Of a stretch of DNA of 16,057 bases, positions 7,876 through 12,913 are shown in pieces. Within the stretch, counting starts at the first letter, position 1. Each line of letters starts with the position of its first letter. Where the stretch lies: the NCBI GenBank assembly GCA_023391015.1, contig JAEWBT010000129.1, positions 1 to 16,057 on the forward strand, given 5' to 3'. Both the position numbers and the translations under genes were made by a program. The notes beneath the pieces were generated by a model, which worked only from the letters and a program-made list of their open reading frames with translations, was not told the DNA's origin and did not search any database. The stretch is from Bacteroidota bacterium. Lineage in GTDB: Bacteria; Bacteroidota; Bacteroidia; Chitinophagales; Chitinophagaceae.

Positions 7876-7883
7876 TATCTTCG
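7876..7883 (+). promoter_or_regulatory. Promoter -7-like element TATCTTCG of the sigma factor gene
   Basis: TATCTTCG differs from TAnnTTTG at one base and ends three bases before the GTG start at 7887, again suggesting leaderless transcription. No -33 box is obvious. Confidence 0.4.
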
Positions 7884-7886
7884 CTT

Positions 7887-8444
7887 GTGCCCCGCCCCGA
7901 TGATAATCTGTCTGAAGAAGAACTGCTCCTGCGTTTCCGGGAAACGGGCGATACGTATTGGCTCGGTCAGATTCTCCAAAGCCACACGGTGCTGCTCCTC
8001 GGCGTGGCCATGAAATACCTCAAAGACCCCGACGCCGCCGCCGACGCGGTGCAGTCGGTTTTCCTGAAGGCGCTCACCCATTTCCCCACCGAGGAAATGC
8101 GCAACGTCAAAGGCTGGCTGTATATCCTGGTGCGCAACCATTGTCTGCAGGTGCTGCGCGACCAGATACACCACCTGCCGCCGGAAACGCTGGATTCGGT
8201 TTCCGGAAATACAGACGGCGAGGCCGAAGCGTGGGAAAAAGAATACACCCTGCAACAGCTGGAAGAAAGCATGGATCGCCTCAGCCCGGAACAGCAAACG
8301 GTGATTCGGTTGTTTTACCTGGATCGCAAAAGCTACGCCGAGGTGCAGGAAGTTACCGGCTACAATTTCGGGCAGGTGAAAAGTTATATTCAGAACGGGA
8401 AGCGGGCCCTGCGCATTTTATTACAATCAAAAAAAACGGTGTGA
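7887..8444 (+). CDS. ECF-type RNA polymerase sigma factor
   Basis: The 185-residue protein has the two conserved regions of extracytoplasmic-function sigma factors. Region 2 runs from about residue 31 to 90, with AMKYLKDPDAAADAVQSVF and VKGWLYILVRNHCLQVLRD, and binds core polymerase and the -10 region. Region 4 (about 125-180) has LSPEQQTVIRLFYLDRKSYAEV followed by GYNFGQVKSYIQNGKRAL, the -35-recognition helix-turn-helix. The spacer between them is short and acidic. The start is GTG; no ATG is possible without deleting part of the N-terminus. The stop overlaps the next gene's start by four bases (GTGA), so both proteins are translationally coupled. The arrangement suggests a sigma / anti-sigma pair responding to an envelope signal. 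Confidence 0.92.
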   Translation: MPRPDDNLSEEELLLRFRETGDTYWLGQILQSHTVLLLGVAMKYLKDPDAAADAVQSVFLKALTHFPTEEMRNVKGWLYILVRNHCLQVLRDQIHHLPPETLDSVSGNTDGEAEAWEKEYTLQQLEESMDRLSPEQQTVIRLFYLDRKSYAEVQEVTGYNFGQVKSYIQNGKRALRILLQSKKTV

Positions 8445-8794
8445 ATCAGCCACAAGACCATCCATTTTGGGGCGGTACGCCGCCCGACGACGCGCTGCTG
8501 CTGGCCTATGCCGAAGGTCGCCTCTCGCCCGCCGAGGCCCACGCCGTGGAGCAATGGCTGGCCACCGAAACGCCGGAAGCCGACGCCATTGAAGGCCTCA
8601 ACCTGCTGGAAGGCGACAGCGCGCGCACGCTTCAAAAGCGCATCAACAGCCGCGTGGCGCTCTCGGCGCGGCGCGGCAATCGGCGCGAGCGCCGCTCACA
8701 GCCCATGTCGCAGCGCTGGGTGCTGACGGCGGTCGTTACCGTGCTGGCCCTGCTGGTGATTGCGGCCCTGTACTTTTTTATTTTCCGGAAATAA
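8441..8794 (+). CDS. Probable membrane-anchored anti-sigma factor
   Basis: This 117-residue protein starts at a GTG overlapping the sigma factor stop codon. The N-terminal part, DDALLLAYAEGRLSPAEAHA followed by VEQWLATETPEADAIEGL (about residues 16-53), is like the cytoplasmic anti-sigma segment seen in Bacteroidota (YxxGxLSPxExxxxExxL...AxEGL). It lacks the Cys/His zinc-binding residues of the classic ZAS anti-sigma domain. A basic linker (ARRGNRRERRSQ) precedes one transmembrane helix, WVLTAVVTVLALLVIAALYFFIF, ending in RK. No periplasmic sensor domain remains, so any signal must reach it in the membrane or through a partner. The last codons TTC CGG AAA TAA are part of a TTTCCGGAAA palindrome. 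The anti-sigma role is inferred from context. Confidence 0.75.
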   Translation: MNQPQDHPFWGGTPPDDALLLAYAEGRLSPAEAHAVEQWLATETPEADAIEGLNLLEGDSARTLQKRINSRVALSARRGNRRERRSQPMSQRWVLTAVVTVLALLVIAALYFFIFRK

Positions 8795-8812
8795 GAGGAT
8801 ATTTTCCGGAAA
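8782..8812. repeat. Pair of TTTCCGGAAA palindromes at a gene end
   Basis: Copies at 8782-8791 (inside the last codons of the anti-sigma gene) and 8803-8812 (after its stop) lie about two helical turns apart (21 bp centre to centre). They could pair as RNA or bind a dimeric protein on one face of the DNA; neither is shown. Confidence 0.6.
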
Positions 8813-8833
8813 TTTTGGGCCTTTCCCTCTGCT

Positions 8834-9130
8834 GAGACCCTGCCTTCGGCAGGGTGACAAAACGAGAGACGGGCTGGAGTTGCGTAGTCCCTCTATCCGT
8901 TAGCCCACACTTCCTGTTTTGTCATTCCGCCGGAGGCGGAATCCCGGATTAAAGTGGGATTGTGAGACCCTGGCTTCGGCAGGGTGACAAAACAAAAGTC
9001 AATTTGGTATCAGGCCGGCCTTGTTGTTAGGCCATACTTTCCTGTTCCCTCGTTTTGTCATTCCGCCTGAGGCGGAATCTCAGAAAAACATAAGACTGCG
9101 AGACCCTGCCTTTGGCAGGGTGACAAAAAC
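8834..9130. repeat. Left array of alternating hairpin repeats (5 copies)
   Basis: Two hairpin types alternate. Type A is GAGACCCTGCC - loop - GGCAGGGTGACAAAAC; type B is GAGATTCCGCC - loop - GGCGGAATGACAAAAC. Here they run A+ (8834-8863), B- (8916-8945), A+ (8964-8993), B- (9052-9083), A+ (9100-9130). TGACAAAAC tails face each other across 52-58-bp gaps, while the other sides are 16-18 bp apart, giving a unit of about 130-136 bp. The longer gaps are related to each other (GTTAGCCCACACTTCCT versus GTTAGGCCATACTTTCCT), so the unit was tandemly duplicated. The whole 8795-9177 gap is this array plus short flanks, and no gene is evident in it. Confidence 0.88.
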
Positions 9131-9177
9131 GCGTAATGCCACAAAAGAAAGCAGTGCATTTTCAAAGATGAGACTCC

Positions 9178-9552
9178 TCACCAAGCCTCTCTGGTATTCG
9201 GATACTGGTTCCACAAAGCCTTTATGTCTGCAATGTCTTCCTCGGTAAGGGGCCAATAGCCCAGAATATCGCCGTTTAAAAAACGCCACTCCTTATTGCC
9301 TTTCTCAATTAAAGCGTTCTTCCACGCGCGTTCCCGGTTTTTAATACGCTTTTCCAACGCAATCGCGTTTAGCACATACTGCGTATCTTCCAACCACACA
9401 AGGAAATGCGCCTGATAATGGGTTGTGAAAGCGCCTGCCCGACCAATCCAATGCTCTACAAGTCGCCGACGCAGGTTGTTGGTCATGCCGGTGTAAAGGA
9501 CCGAGCGATTGGCGTTGGTGAGCAGGTAGGTTGTGTAAATGGGGTAGGCCAT
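9178..9552 (-). CDS. Single-domain GIY-YIG nuclease
   Basis: The 124-residue protein has an N-terminal GIY-YIG nuclease core. YTTYLLTNANRSVLYTGMTNN (residues 6-26) carries the two aromatic motif strands (here TTY and LYTG). LRRRLVEH follows with the catalytic arginine and the conserved histidine, and LEKRIKNRERAWKNALIE carries the candidate metal-binding glutamate. This is the UPF0213/YhbQ-like stand-alone form, without a DNA-binding domain of the homing endonuclease type. GIY-YIG enzymes cleave one DNA strand per active site. The C-terminal tail GYWPLTEEDIADIKALWNQYP is acidic and not part of the core. The gene lies alone between two inverted arrays of hairpin repeats and has no clear promoter of its own. 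Whether it acts on those repeats is unknown. It is not the UvrC or SLX1 type, being too short. Confidence 0.88.
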   Translation of the reverse strand: MAYPIYTTYLLTNANRSVLYTGMTNNLRRRLVEHWIGRAGAFTTHYQAHFLVWLEDTQYVLNAIALEKRIKNRERAWKNALIEKGNKEWRFLNGDILGYWPLTEEDIADIKALWNQYPNTREAW

Positions 9553-9623
9553 TCAAAAAGATTTTTTTACAAACTACAAATTTGAGTTGGATTGTGTGGA
9601 GTAAATGGGAATTTTCTTTTTCT

Positions 9624-10030
9624 GAGATTCCGCCTTTGGCGGAATGACAAAACATAGGTGTGGAAAAACCAGAAGGCAAGGAGAATGGTACGTCCCTTGT
9701 TTTGTCACCCTGCCGCAGGCAGGGTCTCACAAGTCTCCCTGTTTTTCCCAGATTCCGCCGTTGGCGGAATGACAAAATAAACAGTAAATGAACGGGTTGG
9801 GAGGTGGTCGTCCCTTGTTTTGTCACCCTGCCGCAGGCAGGGTCTCGCAAGCTGCCCTCTTCCTTCTGAGATTCCGCCTTTCGGCGGAATGACAAAACAA
9901 GAGTGAACTAACGAAAAGAAGGGGGCCACAATACCGAATTCTATTTTTATTTTGTCACCCTGCCGCAGGCAGGGTCTCACAATCTGTATCATCTTCTTCT
10001 GAGATTCCGCCTCCGGCGGAATGACAAAAC
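9624..10030. repeat. Right array of alternating hairpin repeats (7 copies)
   Basis: The same type A and B hairpins as on the left of the GIY-YIG gene occur here in inverted order: B+ (9624-9653), A- (9699-9728), B+ (9750-9777), A- (9817-9846), B+ (9868-9898), A- (9950-9978), B+ (10001-10030). Facing TGACAAAA / TTTTGTCA tails are 39-51 bp apart and outer sides 21-22 bp apart, giving units of 118-133 bp. Loop bases vary (TTT, GTT, TTTC, TCC) while stems are kept, which indicates selection or gene conversion for base pairing. The gap 9553-10165 holds no gene apart from short repeat-derived open frames. A TTTCCGGAAA palindrome lies at 10066-10075. Confidence 0.9.
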
Positions 10031-10165
10031 AAAAATTGAACCCTAAAACGGAACAACAAAGTCATTTTCCGGAAATCTCTACTTCCCTTTGTCCCAATCG
10101 TTTTAAAAAAGACCTTTGAACTTTGGCCTTTTGATCTCTGGGCTTTTTACGTGCTTTCAACACCC

Positions 10166-11380
10166 ATGACCTTCCCGCACCTTTCCGGCAAAAAAATCAT
10201 CCTCGCCGTTACCGGCTCCATCGCTGCCTATAAGACGCCGCTGCTGGTGCGACTGCTGGTGAAAGCCGGTGCCGAAGTGCAGGTACTGATGACCGAAGCA
10301 GCGGCTGATTTTGTAACCCCGCTGGCCCTTTCCACCGTTTCTAAAAAGCCGGTTTTTCACTCCGTTCACAACGGCGCCGACTGGAACAACCATGTTTCCC
10401 TTGGTCTTTGGGCGGATGCAATGGTCGTAGCGCCGTGCAGTGCCAACACGCTGGCCAAGCTGTCCCACGGCCTGTGCGACAGCATCGTAAGCGCTGTTTA
10501 CTTATCTGCCCGCTGTCCGGTTTTTATTGCTCCGGCTATGGACGAAGACATGTGGAAACACCCATCCACCCGCGCCAATATTGCTACGCTTCAAGGCTAT
10601 GGCAATCACCTGTTGCCGGTGGGCAACGGCGAACTGGCCTCCGGATTGGTAGGGGAAGGCCGCATGGCCGAACCAGAAGAAATTGCCGCCTTTTTAAACG
10701 AGTTTTTCCGGAAAAAAGAAGCCCTGCCGCTGGCCGGAATGGAAGCCCTCGTAACCGCCGGACCTACCTACGAACGCCTCGACCCGGTGCGTTTTATCGG
10801 GAATTTCTCCACCGGAAAAATGGGTATTGCCATTGCCGAAGCTCTCGCGGAAGCGGGCGCAAACGTCCACCTCGTTTTAGGTCCCACGCACCTTTCCGCC
10901 AATCATCCCAGAATAGAAACCCACCGTGTAGAATCGGCGGAAGAGATGTTCCGGAAAAGCGTGGCTTTATTTCCGGACTGCCAACTGGCGGTGCTTTCCG
11001 CTGCCGTCGCCGATTACCGCCCCGAAACCATCGCCGATGCCAAAATAAAAAAGACCGGTGATACGTTATCGCTTTCTCTGGTGAAGAATCCCGATATCCT
11101 GGCGCAATTGGGCAGCATTAAAACCAAAGGTCAATACCTGGTGGGCTTTGCGCTGGAAACCAATAATGAGTTGGAAAACGCGCAGCAAAAGCTCGCCCGG
11201 AAGGCCGCCGACCTCATCGTGTTAAACTCTTTGAAAGACGAAGGCGCGGGCTTTGCCGCCGATACCAATAAAGTGAACTTTGTAACCCGCGACGGTGTTG
11301 AAGCCTTGCCGTTGTTGCAAAAGAAAAAAGTCGCCCATGCCCTTGTGCAGTTTATCATCCGGCATTTCCGGAAATCTTAA
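10166..11380 (+). CDS. coaBC: CoaBC: PPC decarboxylase / phosphopantothenate-cysteine ligase
   Basis: This bifunctional 404-residue flavoprotein makes 4'-phosphopantetheine for coenzyme A: the C-terminal CoaB joins 4'-phosphopantothenate to cysteine using CTP, and the N-terminal CoaC decarboxylates the product with FMN. CoaC covers residues 1-180: GSIAAYKTP (flavin site), catalytic His76 in WNNHVSLG, PAMDEDMW (124-131) and GELASGLVGEGRM (155-167). CoaB covers 190-404: VTAGPTYERLDPVRFIGNFS, TGKMG, AAVADYRP, KKTGD, KNPDIL and VGFALETN. Compared with the E. coli enzyme, Asn125 is Asp126 here and Cys158 is Ser159. The ATG at 10166 was chosen over a GTG at 10151 because it places GKKIILAVTGSIAAYK at the usual distance. 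It leads a four-gene block with PorD, a DUF4296 lipoprotein and recN. Confidence 0.95.
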   Translation: MTFPHLSGKKIILAVTGSIAAYKTPLLVRLLVKAGAEVQVLMTEAAADFVTPLALSTVSKKPVFHSVHNGADWNNHVSLGLWADAMVVAPCSANTLAKLSHGLCDSIVSAVYLSARCPVFIAPAMDEDMWKHPSTRANIATLQGYGNHLLPVGNGELASGLVGEGRMAEPEEIAAFLNEFFRKKEALPLAGMEALVTAGPTYERLDPVRFIGNFSTGKMGIAIAEALAEAGANVHLVLGPTHLSANHPRIETHRVESAEEMFRKSVALFPDCQLAVLSAAVADYRPETIADAKIKKTGDTLSLSLVKNPDILAQLGSIKTKGQYLVGFALETNNELENAQQKLARKAADLIVLNSLKDEGAGFAADTNKVNFVTRDGVEALPLLQKKKVAHALVQFIIRHFRKS

Positions 11381-12299
11381 GAAAATAGCCCTCCTCAGCC
11401 TCTTGTGCAGCCTGCTAACGACCGTTGGCCGGGCGCAGGAACTGGTGTGCAAAGTCTCGATCATGCATGCCGCCATCCGGAACACCGATCCGCAGGTTTT
11501 TAAAAGCATGGAGCAGGCTATTACCGATTTTATGAACGGGCGGAAGTGGACGTCCGACGATTTTCTGCCCGAAGAACGCATTCCGGTGAATATTCTCATC
11601 AACCTCACCGACAAAAGCGGCGAAGATGTGTTTGGCGGGCGGATGACCATCAATGCTTCGCGGCCCGTGTACAACACGTCTTATACTTCTCCAACGGTCA
11701 ATTTTCAGGACCAGAACGTTTCGTTCCGGTATTCCCAGTTTGCACCCATCAACTTCGACGACAACCGCGTGGCCGGAAACGACCCTTTGGCCGCGAACCT
11801 GACGGCTGTGCTGGCCTATTACACCTATCTGATTCTGGGCCTTGACTACGATTCTTTTGCGCCCAATGGTGGCGATGCTTTGTTTAAAAAAGCCCAATCG
11901 GTGGTGGCCAACGCACCGGAAGGCTCGGGCATCAAAGGATGGACGGCAGCTGAAAGCCAAACCAACCGCTACTGGATTGTAGATCAACTGCTGAATCCGC
12001 GTTTCCGAACGTTCCGGCAATATTGGTATGATATGCACCGGCAGGGACTGGACCTGCTGTACAGCAAACCGGAACAGGGACGCGGCAAAATTCTTGAAGG
12101 TATCCAACCCCTGGCGCAACTGCAAAAAGACAATCCCGGTAATATCCTTCTCTTGTTTTTCTTTAGCGCCAAAAGCGACGAGTTTGTAAAAATCCTGTCG
12201 CAAACGCCACGCGATTCGCGCACGCCCTACATCAATGCGCTGATTACGGCAGATCAAAACGGTGCGGTCAACACCCGTAAATACGAAAGCCTGCGGTGA
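11337..12299 (+). CDS. porD: DUF4835 / PorD-type type IX secretion protein
   Basis: The protein of about 320 residues has an N-terminal signal peptide (KKIALLSLLCSLLTTVGRAQ, cleavage probably near RAQ). The mature part matches the DUF4835 pattern: QELVCKVSI at its start, SRPVYNTSYTSPTVNFQDQN, LTAVLAYYTYLILGLDYDSF, ANAPEGSGIKGW, NRYWIVDQLLNPRFR and KSDEFVKIL. From memory, databases call this family type IX secretion protein PorD; the biochemical role is not known to me. It lies between coaBC and recN, as in many Bacteroidota. The start is uncertain: the ATG at 11337 overlaps coaBC by 44 bases and gives an odd 15-residue lead before the signal peptide. No ATG, GTG or TTG occurs just before KKIALLSL, so a rare start such as ATT at 11364 is possible. 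Confidence 0.85.
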   Translation: MPLCSLSSGISGNLKKIALLSLLCSLLTTVGRAQELVCKVSIMHAAIRNTDPQVFKSMEQAITDFMNGRKWTSDDFLPEERIPVNILINLTDKSGEDVFGGRMTINASRPVYNTSYTSPTVNFQDQNVSFRYSQFAPINFDDNRVAGNDPLAANLTAVLAYYTYLILGLDYDSFAPNGGDALFKKAQSVVANAPEGSGIKGWTAAESQTNRYWIVDQLLNPRFRTFRQYWYDMHRQGLDLLYSKPEQGRGKILEGIQPLAQLQKDNPGNILLLFFFSAKSDEFVKILSQTPRDSRTPYINALITADQNGAVNTRKYESLR

Positions 12300-12631
12300 G
12301 AAAATCCTTTTTAATCGCCCTCCTGATTTTCGCTTCGTGCGACAGCGGCCAGCCACCGGTTCCGGAAGCAAAAATGGCGCTTGTGCTCTCTGATTTGCAC
12401 CTCGCCGAAGCGCGCGCGGCTCAGTTGCCCGCTGATAGCGGCGGCCACGCCGACCTGGGCCGCAACCTGGATTCGCTGGCTGTTTTCTACCACACCATTC
12501 TCCAACACCACGACCTGGACACCACACAATTCCGGCAGGCGCTGGATTGGTATATTGCCCACCCCGAGCAACTGGACAGCGTTTATAAAATGGGCATTGT
12601 GCAGCTGGAAAAGCTGAGTCCGGGAGCGTGA
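12296..12631 (+). CDS. DUF4296-family lipoprotein
   Basis: The 111-residue protein starts at a GTG that overlaps the upstream stop (GTGA), so it is translationally coupled to the PorD-type gene. A lipoprotein signal MRKSFLIALLIFASC puts the lipidated cysteine at residue 15. The mature part follows the DUF4296 pattern: a proline-rich PPVPEAKMALVLSDLHLAEA, a middle segment with YHTILQHHDLDTTQFRQALD, and WYIAHPEQLDSVYKMGIVQLEKL at the end. It is predicted all-helical and periplasm-facing. Its role is unknown; in Bacteroidota the family often sits beside envelope or secretion genes. Confidence 0.85.
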   Translation: MRKSFLIALLIFASCDSGQPPVPEAKMALVLSDLHLAEARAAQLPADSGGHADLGRNLDSLAVFYHTILQHHDLDTTQFRQALDWYIAHPEQLDSVYKMGIVQLEKLSPGA

Positions 12632-12649
12632 GAACAGCTCAATGAGGGG

Positions 12650-12680
12650 TTGATGAAGTTTGTAAGGTTGAGAAGTTTGA
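12650..12680 (+). repeat. Short direct repeat TTGA(T)GAAGTTTG
   Basis: TTGATGAAGTTTG (12650-12662) and TTGAGAAGTTTGA (12668-12680) are two near-identical units. Similar runs of TTGAGAAGTT units are, from memory, frequent between Bacteroidota genes. No function can be inferred. Confidence 0.45.
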
Positions 12681-12701
12681 TTTCTTTCCGGAAATTTTTT
12701 G

Positions 12702-12743
12702 GACCTGTTAGGTCCGCAGCGAACCGCAGGAGCCTGACAGGTC
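12702..12743. repeat. Inverted repeat with GACCTGTTAGG / CCTGACAGGTC arms
   Basis: The left arm (12702-12715) and right arm (12730-12743) pair with a few mismatches around a 14-base centre. It could form a hairpin after the DUF4296 gene but has no T-run. A TTTCCGGAAA copy lies just upstream at 12685-12694. Confidence 0.55.
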
Positions 12744-12778
12744 AGGAGTTGACAAAACCTCCTGTATTATCTATTGTT

Positions 12779-12842
12779 TTTTGGGGCGTGCCCCTTCGCT
12801 TCGCTACGGGTCGGGCTTTCGACTCTGCTGCGCGCCCTAAAA
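12779..12842. repeat. Intergenic palindromic repeat with TTTTGGGGCGTGC ends
   Basis: The left end TTTTGGGGCGTGC (12779-12791) and right end GCGCGCCCTAAAA (12830-12842) are imperfect inverted repeats. Inside are a small GGGGC/GCCCC stem and the segment TTCGCTACGGGTCGGGCTTTC. This composition (GGGGCGTGCCCC ... GGGTCGGGCTTTC ... GCGCCCTAAAA) is, from memory, a widespread multicopy intergenic repeat of Bacteroidota. It fills the gap before the recN promoter. Confidence 0.6.
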
Positions 12843-12881
12843 CCGGATTTTCCAACGCCGGATAGCCAACTCCCCAAGCGG

Positions 12882-12889
12882 TATCTTTG
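12882..12889 (+). promoter_or_regulatory. Promoter -7 element TATCTTTG of recN
   Basis: The sequence matches TAnnTTTG exactly and lies 24 bases before the recN ATG. It suggests that recN has its own promoter in addition to any readthrough from coaBC. No clear -33 TTG was found at the expected spacing. Confidence 0.55.
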
Positions 12890-12913
12890 TTTATTGTTTT
12901 TCTCTTTGATTGA

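Noticed and set aside
9021..9248. Plus-strand open frame over the left repeat array and the GIY-YIG gene end
   Set aside because: It is a translation of type A and B repeats running into the antisense of the nuclease gene.
9341..9992. Minus-strand open frames across the right repeat array
   Set aside because: Their translations consist of repeated blocks of the type RPCLRQGDKT and FVIPPK, which are the hairpin repeats read as protein, and one overlaps the GIY-YIG gene.
8834..10030. CRISPR array
   Set aside because: Repeats alternate between two hairpin types and opposite orientations, vary in loop sequence, have gaps of unequal length that are related to each other, and no cas gene is nearby.
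8834..10030. Classic insertion sequence or RAYT locus
   Set aside because: No DDE or HUH transposase is encoded and no single pair of terminal inverted repeats or target duplication bounds the island.
11415..12527. Minus-strand open frame of 370 codons opposite the PorD-type and DUF4296 genes
   Set aside because: It lies antisense to two recognisable coupled genes and its Arg/Gly-rich translation matches nothing known.
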